Below, piece after piece: positions 52,103 to 63,515 of a stretch of 64,000 nucleotides of DNA; positions within the stretch are counted from its first letter, which is position 1; each line of letters begins with the position of its first letter. This stretch comes from Powellomyces hirtus (taxonomy: Eukaryota > Chytridiomycota > Chytridiomycetes > Spizellomycetales > Powellomycetaceae). The translations under genes and the position numbers were made by a program. The DNA lies in NCBI GenBank assembly GCA_025526995.1, contig JAHLKG010000002.1, positions 1,612,001 to 1,676,000 of the forward strand. The letters run 5' to 3'. Under the pieces are notes generated by a model that saw only the letters and a program-made list of their open reading frames with translations, was not told the DNA's origin and made no database searches.

Positions 52103-53639
52103 ATGTCCTTTCACAACGCTTTTGATCACGTCAGTTCACCTGGTGAACGGTCACCGGTGGAGGACGAGCTCGTAAGTTATGGTCCCCTCAGCAGTCCTCG
52201 CCGGCGGTCAAGAATTCCTCATTCTAAACGTACTTCTGTGTCCAGGACTGGACAAATGTCGCAACAGCTGCTACTCTCATCCTCGGCAATGCGCTCGTCT
52301 CAATGTTATTCGGGCTTGGTCTTGAGCGGACATTAATTGTATCCGCAATAAGGTGAGCCACAAAATGGCATCGTTGCCCCGATTCGTTACTCGTGTTGAC
52401 CGTTATGTTCTTTTTCCAGATGTGTTGTACAGCTAACCATTATGGGCCAGATACTGCAGCCTGTGTTTGAGAAAGAGAATCCGTGGTTTGTTGCCGGGCT
52501 GTCGGGTACGTTCTGCTCCGGAAGATTCGCCGTACAGTCCGCCAAGTGGCCTGACTTGGTACAATATCTTGCGCAGCGCTGCTTATCATGATATCCGTCC
52601 TCGAGGTTTGCGCTTGGATCAGCAGAGTAGGTTTATACACAGCATGAAGAAACCTGACTCTCCTCTTGCCGGTAGATCTATTTCAACCGAACGAAACACC
52701 GGCACGACTACATGTTTGCGACGGTGCTCTTCTCCATGGTCCTCAGCGTCGTCCTCACATCTGCCATCGGCAATGCTTTTGCCATCCGCGCGGACCCTTG
52801 GTGGCGGCCACGGACCTACATTCCGACGATGGGGATGCTGCTCGGAAACTCCAGTATGTATGGGAATACACAGTGAAGGGATGACTCCCTGGTCTCATAT
52901 CTCATCTCTGACGATTAGTGTCGGGCATGGCCGTCGGCTTGAATGTCGTAATGGGTCAAGCGACCGAAAACAAAGAGCTGATTGAGCTTTACCTTGCATA
53001 TGGGGCTACACGCTGGGAAGCTGGTAAGAGAAACGCACCTTTTTTTTATCTTCCGTTAACTTCCAACTTATTGCGCAAGTCCTCCAGCACGACCGGTGGT
53101 TATTCAAGGGGTCCGGACAGCCTTGTTGCCTGTGCTTAACATGATGAGTGTAATGGGACTCATTTCGATTCCAGGGTATGCGCAAAAGTCATTCCCCGCG
53201 GTAATAATGACGCTTCGCTTACTAGCAGTTCATTAGAATGATGACAGGCCAAATCATGGGTACGCACGTTGTCTCTCCGTCTTTACGTTCTCAAACTGCT
53301 AACCGTTTTCTCTTTTTTTATGTAGGTGGTGCATCTATAGGAGACGCGGTGAGGTACCAGCAGATCATCACCTTCATGATCAGCGCTTGCACGACAATCT
53401 CGACAGTCGCTTCCTGCTGCGCGTGCGTCGCCATCATCTTTGATGACCATGATCGGTTACGACTCGATCGGATTCACAGTAAGAAGAAGAGACCTGCTGC
53501 CTCAGCGACTCCTGCTTCGTCATCATCATCGTGGTCTCCCAAAGCGTTACTTGAACGCTGCTGGCCTCGGAGAAGGCGTGGAGAACAGAGAGAACCGAGC
53601 TCGGCCGAAAGACAGCCGCTCATTTCCAATAGATCATAG
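52103..53639 (+). CDS. UPF0014/FetB-type membrane permease, 9 exons
   Basis: Exons 52103-52171, 52246-52352, 52420-52505, 52577-52626, 52676-52853, 52919-53023, 53088-53175, 53237-53259 and 53326-53639 sum to 1020 nt (339 aa plus stop). Seven or so hydrophobic segments are visible. Family hallmarks are IPTMGMLLGNSMSGMAVGLN, ELYLAYGATRWEAARPVV, SVMGLISIPGMMTGQIMGG and AVRYQQIITFMI. In bacteria FetB pairs with the ATPase FetA in iron export, and plant relatives (ALS3/STAR2) act in aluminium tolerance. The fungal partner and substrate are unknown. The C-terminal 80 residues are basic and Ser/Arg-rich and specific to this protein. Confidence 0.85.
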
Positions 53640-53812
53640 ATGATCGCACTTCAGTACGCGAGCGCTTGAAAGGCGCTATTTGCGACATCATAGGCTTGAA
53701 GCCAAACACCATGTATGTAGCATCTAAATATTAGTCTATATGCTTATTGTTACAGTCTTCCTCGTTCTCTAAGCTATGTAACCCTCAGCTGCCTGATCTA
53801 CAGGAGCTTACT
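53640..53812. other. Convergent intergenic region
   Basis: About 170 bp between the permease and the channel gene. No gene seen. Confidence 0.5.
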
Positions 53813-54659
53813 TTACACAATTTTCTTCCCCTGGGGTCCATCTTGAACAATGTCAATCACGGATTCTGGGACGACTGTTGTTTCTGGCTCCTCGATGTGG
53901 GAGGTGCATTCGGGACACCTGGTCGCCTTGATTGGGATGTCTTTGCAGCAGTAAGAGCATTCCTTGGTAGTCTTGGGCTTGGGTTGCGGTCTGCGAGCAG
54001 CGGTGTAAACTGTGGGAAATTGTCAGATATTATTCTCATTGGTATGATACATTGGTTTTGAGTAGTGTAACGTACTTTTGAGAAGGAAGAAGATGATGCC
54101 GCCGATAACCAGGAAGTTGAGCACGCTATTGACAAAGTTACCCCCTGCGCAAAATTGGTCAGAGACATCAGGATGATTTCAGATGGCCCCCACACTTACA
54201 ATTCCAGGTAACGGCTCCGGCCTTCTGCGCCTCAGTGACCAGCTTCCAGTCTGACTTTGCGCAATTGCTGTACTTTGGCACTGGCACCGTGCCGTTGGTT
54301 GGGTTGAGCGGGCACCGCAGAATCAGATAGTTGTTCTGCAAGTTGGCCTGCATCGCCAGCGAGAAGATGGGAGTCAAGATGTCGGAGACCAGCGAGCTGA
54401 CCACAGAGGCAAAAGCGGCTCCAATAACCAGACCCACGGCGAGATCAACAACGTTGCCCTTGTTGATGAACTTTTTGAAATCGTCCCAAACGCTGCCGGC
54501 AGCTTTGTAACCCTTCCCCATGCCAGCTCCAACCCCGGAAATGCCTTTGAGTGCGTTGTTGCCGACATTGCCCACCAACCGCGTGGCGACATTGCCTTTC
54601 GCTTTGGTAGTGTCCGGAGCCGTCATCATGTACTCTTCGGTGTTCTTGGACATTTCCAT
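53813..54659 (-). CDS. MscL-type large-conductance mechanosensitive channel
   Basis: Exons 54200-54659, 54076-54144 and 53813-54009 sum to 726 nt (241 aa plus stop); introns are 55 and 66 bp. The MscL N-terminal signature is clear ([20 protein letters not shown]), followed by [16 protein letters not shown] and a second membrane segment ([18 protein letters not shown]). The first 70 or so residues are an added Gly/Ala-rich segment before the first helix. The C-terminus has a zinc-ribbon pair, [18 protein letters not shown], seen in a subset of MscL proteins. In bacteria the pentamer is an emergency valve against osmotic downshock. Here it probably sits in an internal or plasma membrane. I chose the ATG at 54659 because it begins just before similarity and lies downstream of a weaker upstream frame. 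Confidence 0.85.
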
Positions 54660-55343
54660 CCGGGAAGGCAAAGGAGTGAGGAGTGGATGGCGCGGAGTTG
54701 GACAAAGGAGGGTCACTAACAGCCCAACTTCTCAGAACAACAGACGAAGAATGAGCAAAAAACTGGGCGATCGATCTCTCAGTGCAGACCCAAGCCTTGC
54801 CGCCGCCGCCGCCTTAAACATTTTGAACAAGGCGCCCCTCCGACCTCCGAGTCCCTAGTTTGAGGATCTGGGGTGTAGGACGTCCTTTATCCAGGGGTGT
54901 GAGAAAGACCATTAAACCTGAGGCGGCCATGTTACTCATATTCGATCCGGAGTCAGACCAGATCATGTGAACAGGCATGGCAGTGGCGGACACTGTAAGA
55001 GACACGCACTGGAGTTTCTTTCAGGAATTTTCTCACCCCCTCCTTCATCACTCCATCGAAATGCAGACAATCATCCCCATCGGGTGGGAGATGCTATATG
55101 TGGGTTCTCAATACTATCGATGGGTGCAGGATTTTTCTGCGAGGAGATTCAATCATCACTGAACCAATTGCCAATTGCAGACTGATTGGCGGCGTACTGA
55201 CCGCCATAGTCCGGTTTGCTTATTATAGAATAGCTTTACGCAAGGGCAGTGCCAAGCAACGCCAAGCCACCCCAGCGACTGACCCCTCAAGTGAATAATT
55301 CATCATCATCACATGACGCGTGCCGTCTGTCAGAAGGCTCCAG

Positions 55344-55351
55344 TGACGTCA
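55344..55351 (+). promoter_or_regulatory. CRE-like palindrome TGACGTCA
   Basis: A perfect 8-bp ATF/CREB-type site 40 bp upstream of a TATA box. This suggests control of the downstream small gene by a bZIP factor; the factor is not identified. Confidence 0.6.
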
Positions 55352-55383
55352 GCCACTCGCTCCCCGCGCGTTTCTCGCTCGGC

Positions 55384-55390
55384 TATAAAA
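55384..55390 (+). promoter_or_regulatory. TATA box of the 49-aa gene
   Basis: TATAAAA, about 140 bp upstream of the start codon and followed by a CA-rich leader. Clear TATA boxes are seen only here and before the BAG gene, which suggests inducible expression. Confidence 0.65.
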
Positions 55391-55530
55391 TCTAGAGAGT
55401 TCTCACGGAGCACTCTCTTGAATATTCTTCAAACACTCTCAAAAACACTCAATCACAACAGACTTCGAAAAGAGCCTCTTCACAATCACACCCGTACAAC
55501 TCTCGTACGAAACACACACCAACTTGCACA

Positions 55531-55755
55531 ATGTCCGCTGAATCAAAAATTGGAGGCGTGCAGCGAGTCCTCTGGAAGGTCCAGAACGTCTTGGCTTTCA
55601 AGCGCAGTCCAGGTATGCATCGCGTGTTTCGCTGCGATAGACAACCAAGAATGAAACTGACCCTGAACCCTTCTGCTCTGCTTCTAGGCGGATATGCCAA
55701 GACCCGAGCGAGGATGAGCATGCGTCGTCGTGTCCTGCGCTTCTTGCACCTGTAA
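55531..55755 (+). CDS. Small basic protein of 49 aa, one intron
   Basis: Exons 55531-55612 and 55688-55755 (intron 75 bp, GTATGC...TTCTAG) sum to 150 nt. The product starts MSAESKIGGVQRVLWKVQNV, has an amphipathic first half and a strongly basic second half (KTRARMSMRRRVLRF) ending LHL. I do not recognise it. The clean intron, CRE, TATA box, and an AATAAA-type signal about 150 bp downstream (near 55898) argue that it is a real, probably inducible gene. If the intron is retained the reading continues in frame to the same stop as a 74-aa form. Confidence 0.6.
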   Translation: MSAESKIGGVQRVLWKVQNVLAFKRSPGMHRVFRCDRQPRMKLTLNPSALLLGGYAKTRARMSMRRRVLRFLHL

Positions 55756-56423
55756 ATGATTGATCATATACCCAGCCCATTGCATGGCGGAATGCATCAA
55801 CCGCTCTCTTGGCGGTGTTTTCACATCAACCATCCCTCGACCCTCGAACGCTGTAAAGTCGTCAATACTGTAAATAACAATCTGTCGTGATCTGTCAATA
55901 AATATAATTTAGAAGCTATCGTGCGCACTCCTTGTTGATACATTCATGTCCGTTCAACAACTGGCCTTCACAGACCCTCTCAAAGCTTAACAGGTTGCCG
56001 TCACATGATACACTAACAGGCCGGCGGAACAGCCGTCGTCGGTCTGTCAAGAAGGAATGTCTGCAAGTCGCCAAGGCTGGGATATTGATACGGGTACAGA
56101 AAGTGACGTGTAGAGGCATGACTAAGCCACTCGAAGCACGTCGAAACGTCTAGAAGAGACGCGCATTGACAGGTTTCCACGCGAAGTGTTCCGAAATGAC
56201 ATTTCAAACGTGTCCCCCGCGACTGGAACAACTGCCCCCCCACAGGAAAATTAGTCAGGATGGGATATATAAAAAGACATCTGCGAGCACCGACCCCTCT
56301 TCCTTTTTTAACACACTCATATACACATAGCCACAACAACACTCACAATCTCTACAAATCCAACACGCATCATCAGTACACATCGAACACTTTTCACCTC
56401 CACTCCTGTCAAAAGTACACACA
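55756..56423. other. 3' UTR and promoter region upstream of the BAG gene
   Basis: About 670 bp. The left part has a polyadenylation-type AATAAA near 55898. The right part is the promoter of the BAG-domain gene, with partial CRE TGACGTG near 56103, GAA/TTC motifs that could be weak heat-shock elements (for example TGTTCCGAAATG), and a TATA box. Confidence 0.45.
56266..56275 (+). promoter_or_regulatory. TATA box of the BAG-domain gene
   Basis: TATATAAAAA, about 150 bp before the ATG, followed by a CA-rich leader like that of the neighbouring 49-aa gene. Confidence 0.65.
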
Positions 56424-58577
56424 ATGTACTACCTTTACCCATCTCACCCAGCGCCTTTCACCGGGTCACAGTTCCGATACCCCAGCCCAAAGCGGCAGTC
56501 GTGGTACAGCTCTGAAGTGCCCGACATTGACATGCGTGCCGCTCTCTACGACGACCTCGAGCGACGACAGTCGATTGCCCGCGAGGTCGAACGTCAACGC
56601 ATGATTGAAGAAGAGGTCCAGCGACGTCTTATCGAGAAGGAAGTCGAGCGTCGTCGCTTGCAACAGGAAAGCTGGCGTCGTGCCGAAGAGGAGCGCCAAA
56701 TCGAACAGCTGCTTGCTGAACGCCGAGCGTGGGAACGCCGTCAACGCTTCGAGGAAGACGAACGCATCGAACGACTCGCCGCTCAACGCGAGTGGCAGCG
56801 CCGTAAGCAACTCGAGGAAGAGGAACGAATCGAGCGACTAGCTGCTCAGCGCGAATGGGAGCGTCGCAAGTTGATTGAAGAGGAGGAGCGCATCGAACGC
56901 CTCGCCGCTCAACGAGAACTCAAGCGCCGTCAACAAATTGAAGAATACGAGCGAGCACAAGCCTTGACCGCCAAGCGTGAGAGAGCCTTGCGTCAACAGG
57001 CTGAGCGGGAAGAGCTTGAACGACAGCAGCAGGAGCAACGCGAGCTTATGGCGGCCAAGGCAGCCTTGGAGCGTCGCCGTCAGCTACAGCAACAGCAGCA
57101 AGAGCAGGAACAAGAGCAACAGAAAGCTCATCAGCGCGACAACCGTCAAAGCTTTGAGAACGCTATCGGCGACAGTCTCCGTTCCTTGTTCGGCATCCCC
57201 TCTCAAGACACACCTGTCCCGACTCGGCCAACCACTTGTCTTCACAAGCAACATCACGATATGGAAGAGTCGAAACCGACAACGCTCCGTGCACCACGAC
57301 CAACTTCCTCTTACGAGATTCCCATAACCTTCGTCTCGCAACCATCGCAACCTGCACCCAAACCCATTCAGTCGAAGCCCGCATCGCCCGAGACACTTTC
57401 GGCCGCGCGTAAATTGCAAGCGCACTTCCGTACCACCCGTCCCAAACTCGTTGCCCTCCACCAGATCGAACGCGATCTTTCCAACGCTGTCTCCGAGCTG
57501 TCCCAACCGGCCCTTTCAACCCCGATTTCATTGGAGGACTCCACAGGAGCGTTTCTCCCTCATCACAACAAGTCTTTCGTCGCTTACGAAGAAGCCCTAA
57601 CCCGCTTACTTATGCGCGCCGACGCAATTGGAAGCGATGGCAGCCACTGCGTGCGTGACCGCAGAAAGGCCGTAGTGAAGGAGGCCAACATGCGCCTGGA
57701 GGAGCTCGATGCTGTGCGCAAAGCCGCTATTGCTGATTGGCAAGCACGTCAACAGCCACAAGTTCCGGAGCTAACGGTCGAAGCCGAGAAGACGGTCGGC
57801 GCTGAAAAGGATGATGGCATGGACGTTGTTGAGAACTCTGCCCCTGCCGAAACCGATGACATCACAACGGCCACCGCCACCCAATCTCCAATTGACGAAC
57901 CGAACCCAGAGAGCAGCGTCGAGGAGCAGGGACAATTGACTCACGCAGATGGTGCGGACGTACCAATGGACGTACCAATGTCGATCAATGAACAAAGCAT
58001 CATCGACTCGGAGGCATCTGCTGATAACATCAATGCACCGGAAGTCGAGATGCAAGATGCGGAACCCGACCCTGAGAGCACCGCTGCACCCGTGCCAGAA
58101 TCGGTCGACTCTGCTTCCGCATCCTCCGACGTACCAATGTCGATCAATGAACAAAGCATCATCGACTCGGAGGCATCTGCTGATAACATCAATGCGCCGG
58201 AAGTTGAGATGCAAGATGCGGAACCCGACACGGAGAGCACCGCTGCACCCGTGCCAGAATCGGTCGACTCTGCTTCCGCATCCTCCGACGTACCTACTAA
58301 ACTTTCTCATGGCCCTGAGCCCACGTCTTCCGAGTCTCCAGAAGGCATCTCGCCCACATTCGACCACACATCTGAACCCACAACCGAACCGGCATCTCCA
58401 ACACGCGCACGTTCCGATGACTTCATAATGGTCGATGCTCCAGCCGTCTCCGCTGCTCAACTGGCAACTCCCCCTCCCGAGCCTGTCGAATCAATACAAG
58501 CAGTAGCGCTACCATGTGGAACCACGGAGCGCTCGGTGTCGTCGACGGCTGACCGTGGGATTGGGATTGAAGCTTAG
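56424..58577 (+). CDS. BAG-domain protein with IQ motif and long charged coiled coil
   Basis: Single exon, 717 aa. Residues about 35-240 are an Arg/Glu/Gln-rich coiled coil with four near copies of a 21-residue unit (EEEERIERLAAQREWERRK type). An IQ-like motif (AARKLQAHFRTTRPK) begins near residue 323. It leads into a BAG domain of about 110 residues (LHQIERDLSNAVSEL through RLEELDAVRKAAIADW). BAG domains bind the ATPase domain of Hsp70 and act as nucleotide-exchange cochaperones. The acidic C-terminal third contains two tandem copies of a 53-residue unit (DVPMSINEQSIIDSEASAD...). The start is the first ATG in a CA-rich leader, in the context ACAATGT. Confidence 0.8.
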   Translation: MYYLYPSHPAPFTGSQFRYPSPKRQSWYSSEVPDIDMRAALYDDLERRQSIAREVERQRMIEEEVQRRLIEKEVERRRLQQESWRRAEEERQIEQLLAERRAWERRQRFEEDERIERLAAQREWQRRKQLEEEERIERLAAQREWERRKLIEEEERIERLAAQRELKRRQQIEEYERAQALTAKRERALRQQAEREELERQQQEQRELMAAKAALERRRQLQQQQQEQEQEQQKAHQRDNRQSFENAIGDSLRSLFGIPSQDTPVPTRPTTCLHKQHHDMEESKPTTLRAPRPTSSYEIPITFVSQPSQPAPKPIQSKPASPETLSAARKLQAHFRTTRPKLVALHQIERDLSNAVSELSQPALSTPISLEDSTGAFLPHHNKSFVAYEEALTRLLMRADAIGSDGSHCVRDRRKAVVKEANMRLEELDAVRKAAIADWQARQQPQVPELTVEAEKTVGAEKDDGMDVVENSAPAETDDITTATATQSPIDEPNPESSVEEQGQLTHADGADVPMDVPMSINEQSIIDSEASADNINAPEVEMQDAEPDPESTAAPVPESVDSASASSDVPMSINEQSIIDSEASADNINAPEVEMQDAEPDTESTAAPVPESVDSASASSDVPTKLSHGPEPTSSESPEGISPTFDHTSEPTTEPASPTRARSDDFIMVDAPAVSAAQLATPPPEPVESIQAVALPCGTTERSVSSTADRGIGIEA
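57969..58286 (+). repeat. Two tandem 159-bp coding repeats in the BAG gene
   Basis: Units 57969-58127 and 58128-58286 are nearly identical and begin GACGTACCAATGTCG. Each is exactly 53 codons. Divergence is only a few bases, so the duplication is recent or homogenised. Confidence 0.9.
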
Positions 58578-59145
58578 TAGCAAAACGTATACATTGTAAT
58601 AAAGTAGTGAAGACCACTGAACTCAGCATAGTGGTCCTTGTAAATAATACATCGTTTTTGAACCTAATGTGATTGCCCACGTCCCATCTGTTTGACTATG
58701 ATACTGTGAACCTGTAATGTTGAGATGGAAAAACTCGACCAACGTCGAATACATAACGGCTATCAGCATGGCAGCTTTGAGAAAGAGGTCGTAGAATCTA
58801 GACGTCCCCACGGCACACATGGTAAACAACCTTCTTTTCGCTTGCAAGTGCTTGCGTGCAATGCCTAATGGGGGCACCATCTTGCGCCACGCCTGCTGTG
58901 CGACGGACACAGTCTGACCCTCTCCAAACTGTGCTAAAGAAGCGATATAGATTGGAATTAATTTAGAATCTCCATTCACTACGGGAATTGGCAGCCATGC
59001 GTCTCGCCATTCTCGCCATTCTCGAATTGGTGCAAGACGCGTGTGGGGGTTGGTCGACGCGCCAGCTACGCGTCAGGACATTCTTCGGTTTTTGCGTTGT
59101 TCCCACGCTTTCCGACCTGCTTCTTTTCTGCTGCTGCTACAATCC
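58578..59145. other. Intergenic region before the kinase gene
   Basis: About 570 bp. AATAAA near 58600 is the likely polyadenylation signal of the BAG gene. A 118-aa minus-strand open frame (58623-58979) has no recognised family and is not supported. Confidence 0.5.
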
Positions 59146-62100
59146 ATGCCGTCGAAACACAATACCTTTCAGATCGGGGACTGCCTTGGGAAAGGCGCTT
59201 TTGGCTGCGTCTATGCGGCGCTTAATATGACAACGGGCGAGGTCGTCGCAGTCAAGCAAATACGCACCAAGAACATCATCGCATCGGATATGACCTTGAT
59301 CATGGTATGGTCCGAGAATGAGTTCAGTGTGGCAATGCGGAGGTCAAGAACAAAGAACAGAATGTGGCAGCTGGGGTAGTTCGAACTGCCGCTGAGAAAG
59401 TGGACGGAAGGATGGAAGCAACGCCCGTTGGATCGAAACGATCATGTTCCGGGACACAATTATGCGTCTTGCTAGTGGACTTTCTTTCCTGATGGATCCG
59501 CCAAATCTGTAATAATCATTGGTCAAATCATCCATCTAATTTGCATGCCCACTTCCAGGCTGAGATCGACCTCCTCAAAGAACTCCATGTAATCAGTGTC
59601 ATGCCATTTTCACATCCCGCCATCCGGCTGATTGATGGCTCTGCCTCAGCATCCAAACATAGTCAAATATCTGGGCTTCTCCAAAACGCCTTCGTCGCTG
59701 AACATTATCATGGAGTACTATCCAGCTATTGGCCCTCATTCCCCTCGCACATCAACCAGTGCTAAGCTAGGCTCCTTTTTGTTTCAGATACTGCGAAAAC
59801 GGCTCCTTGTCCAGCATATCGCGCAAGTTTGGCAAGTTCACGGAGAAGTTGGTCGCCTTCTACACCGCGCAGGTGCTGGATGGGCTCGTCTATTTGCATG
59901 AGCAAGGAGTCATCCATAGGGACATCAAGGGGCCGGTAATGCAACGTGACGGACAGATACCGAGACTGTCCGTATATTGATGAAATCCATACGTGGACTG
60001 CAGAACATTCTTACGACAAAGGATGGGCATGTAAAGTTAGCAGGTATGCATTCCATCCTCGCTCCCTCAGAGAGTTCAGCGTTCGGATGAACATGCATGA
60101 CACACCATCAGAATCAGGCCCCAATTATTGATTCCCGTCATAGACTTTGGAATTGCAAGCAAGGTGAACGCAACCAGCACAGCCGTTGCTGGGTCTCCTT
60201 ATTGGAGTGAGTTTGATCGGCACAGCTTGTCAGGGACTGTGCGGAAATTGTCATCTGACAAGAGTTTATCTGTATGTGGGTAGTGGCTCCTGAGGTAATT
60301 GAGCTATCTGGGGCCACAACAGCTTCCGACGTTTGGTGCGTGTCAAGATCCGGCTTTGAATGACATCGTGATCAAATCACCTTTGCGATGATGCACAGGT
60401 CTGATCTCTATGCATGCTTAGGAGTTTGGGTTGCACGATCATTGAGTTGCTCGAAGGCCATCCACCATACCATGACTTGGCCCCAATGTCAGCGCTCTTC
60501 CGGATTGTTCATGATGAATACCCGCCGATACCAGATCGTGCTTCACCGGTATGTCACAATGCGCTCTACTACAAGATTTGACTTGAATGAACGCCGCGCA
60601 GGTGTGGGGCGCAAATGTGCGATCAGAAACTCATTATCATATGCGCTTCATCAGGTCCTGCGTCATTTCCTGATGGAGTGTTTTCAAAAAGACCCGAATT
60701 TGCGGATCAGCGCCGGAAGACTGCTTCTTCATCCTTTGATTGTAGCAGCGAGAGAGGTGCGTATAGGCCGGCTAGTTTGAGAACTCACGGTAGAACAACA
60801 TGAAAAAACCGATTGGAGTGGGAGGCGGCCCATACTGTCACGAAACGCTGGAGTGCGACATCTGTTGATAAATGCGACGGTGACTGACCACCTTGGGCAA
60901 TCCGCAGGTTTCCAAGCCAATCAGGGAAACGCAATCTCATGATCCATCGGGTATGTGATGCAGCGTTGCTTTGGCATGCGTGACTTCTCGTTAACTTACG
61001 AGCATTGTACGTAGAGCCCAGTGGCAAAGAAGCATCGTCCCGAAGGAATTACTCTCAAATCGGGCAAGGGCATACAGCGGAAAAGTGTGCGAAAGCAAAG
61101 ACATCTCCGAGCACTGTGAGCACGCGGGACACCTCTCGGTCAGTACGAGCGGCCAGCAGTTCACTGTCGCTGGTAGCTGCTGCGGCAGAAGCGGACTCAG
61201 ACAATGAGGTCTGGGACGACGATTTTGTAGAAGGGTTCAACGAAGGGTTCAACGACACGGTAGTAACCCGTGCATCCCAAAGGGGAGAGGCAAAGCAAAA
61301 ACAGCAGCAGCAAGACCCTCTGCTCGATCAACGACAGGGAGAGCTCTCAGAGTCATCAGCTAAAGGACCAACCATTGACGCTAGCTTCATTGAGGATATT
61401 GTAAGCGAACACAACTATACGAACGAGTTTGAGCTTCCAGAAGAGCGACCATCACTACTTGCTTCAGACGTCGTGCGGACTACCAATTTTGAGGATGAGC
61501 TGCCGCTAAGTCAAGTCGAAGATGACGAGCAGGATCCGTTTGCCAACTTGATGCTCGACGATAGTGCTTTTGCTGGAATTGGCGGGAATGACAATGATAA
61601 CGCTGGTCATCACAGCTCGGTTTTGGAGAGCTTTGTTGCCCAAGTCAAGGCATTTCGGCAGCACAAAAAGCCACCGAGCACACTCTCTCTCGCCTGCGAT
61701 ACCGTGATGGATGTCGTGAAAACATATCCTTCAGCTAGCAAGCTGATCATGACACATCACGGCATTGTGCCAGTGATCAGACTCCTGCAGACCCTAGAAG
61801 ATGCCGAATTGGCTCGCAAGCTTCTTGTGCTGCTGAATCAATGCATCCTCTCGTCACCCGAAATCCGCGAGGCAATCTGTCTGCTAGGCGGTTTATCGTC
61901 CGTGCTTCGATTTGCCCACATCCGCTTCCCGTTGATCGTGAGAGCCGAAGTGGCAGTATTTGTGCAGGACATGTGCTGTTCTGCTACAGACCTGAACATG
62001 CCAAAGATGTTTTTGTTTTGCGGCGGATTGCCTGCATTGGTATACATGCTTTCCGGCGACTATTGGGAGAACAGAAAAGTTGTATGGGCAGCTAGCGAGG

Positions 62101-63515
62101 CCCTCGCAAGCATCTTTGCTGTACAGGTATGTACCACGAACCGCCTGCCCCTGCCTTGACCTGCTCGCCAATGTTACTTGATACTAAAATGGGTTTCGTT
62201 TCAGACAAGTGCATCAAGAACTGATTTATGTTTGCTGTTTGCGCATCATGGCCTTCTACCGCATCTCGCAAACATCTTCCGGTCCGCAAACAGTGACCGC
62301 AACGAGCCAATCGCGTCTTCTACATGCGTTGCCAAAATACTCAACGTTTTCCTGGCAATCTCGTTGGCCGATTCTTCCGTGCGTGAGCTGTTGGCACAGG
62401 GAAACTGCTTGCGAGGTGAGATGAGGGTTCATACGTTGAACCGATCAATCTCGAACTGGCATTATAATGTTTCCCCTTGACAGTGCTAGTGGCCGAGCTT
62501 CGTAATGTAGACCCAGAGCGCCTGGTAGTGCTTCTCAAATGTTTAAAGAACGTTTCGATGTGTGGTGAAGCCCTATCGGCGCTCGACAAGGCAGGAGCAA
62601 TTCCACTAGTGTGCAATCTGTTGGCCCGTCACGGCATGCCTCTATTCACCGTGAGTGTTTCCGGCCGCTCCCCATGTGTTACCTTCGCTCATCATATCAT
62701 TTGAACCACCTAGGACGTCCAAAACCAGTCCCTCAACATTTTGTACAACCTCTGCCGTCTGAATCGGGCTCGCCAGCAATCGGCGGCCATCAATGGCTGC
62801 ATTCCTCATTTGCAGTGCTTTGTGCAAAGCAATTCTCCATTACGCCAATTCGCGTTGCCCATCCTCTGCGATCTCGTCAACGGAATCGCGGCCACGAATG
62901 TCACTGTGGATCCTGTTTGGACGCTGCTAAAGCGATGGCGGGTCATCGAGTCATACGTCGCATTGTTGAAGGATCCCGCATGGATCGTACTCGCTGTTGA
63001 GGCAATTGCCAGTTGGTGTGTATCTACCTGCCTTCGTGATCGACCGACGCTCATGCTTGTCAGCAGTCTAACACCGTTTCCGAAACATCAGGGTCTCGAC
63101 CTCCAGCGCATGTTCAGCATCTCCGCCGCTACCGCAACCCATCCATTCACAGTCACTTGCCACAGCCTTCAACTCCGCACCCATTAGCACGCTGGCGAAT
63201 CTGCTCCTGCCACTGCAGCGTATCCTTGTTTCGTCCCCTCTAACCCGGTTTGAATTTTCCAATTCTGCCCCCGTGCACGACAAGATCACGCGAGCACTGT
63301 TGTCTGCCTCGTCTGCTGGAGTGAGGCTTAACCTCCTGCTGATGCTGTTTGTAATAGGAGTTAATGGAGAAGCGGGTCATGCAGGGGATAAGAGACTGCG
63401 GGATGCTAGAAGAAGACTGCACGAGGTGGTTGGGAAGCTGTGTCAGGAGGATCCGGCGGTTCTGGTGCGAGAGCAAGCTAGGAAGTGCTTTGATGCGTTT
63501 GGTGCGCGCGGATAG
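59146..63515 (+). CDS. cdc7: Cdc7/SepH-type septation-initiation protein kinase with helical-repeat tail
   Basis: Multi-exon gene; exon 1 is 59146-59304 and exon 2 is 59559-59588. The N-terminal STE11-like kinase domain is spread over about ten short exons: [89 protein letters not shown] and [21 protein letters not shown] long exon (about 61015-62127) has the WDDDF motif typical of this family. It is followed by armadillo-like helical repeats ([40 protein letters not shown]). The last exon ends [10 protein letters not shown] at 63515. S. pombe Cdc7, Aspergillus SepH and plant MAP3K-epsilon share this layout; the fungal kinases act at spindle poles to trigger septation. Introns in the last kilobase (about 63010-63270) were not fully resolved. 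Confidence 0.8.

Larger units (their letters stand above)
54660..55530. other. Divergent intergenic region
   Basis: About 870 bp between the MscL-type gene and the small basic protein gene. No convincing gene is visible. The right end holds the promoter elements listed separately. Confidence 0.5.

Noticed and set aside
58623..58979. 118-codon minus-strand frame
   Set aside because: No recognisable domain, and it overlaps the BAG gene 3' UTR.
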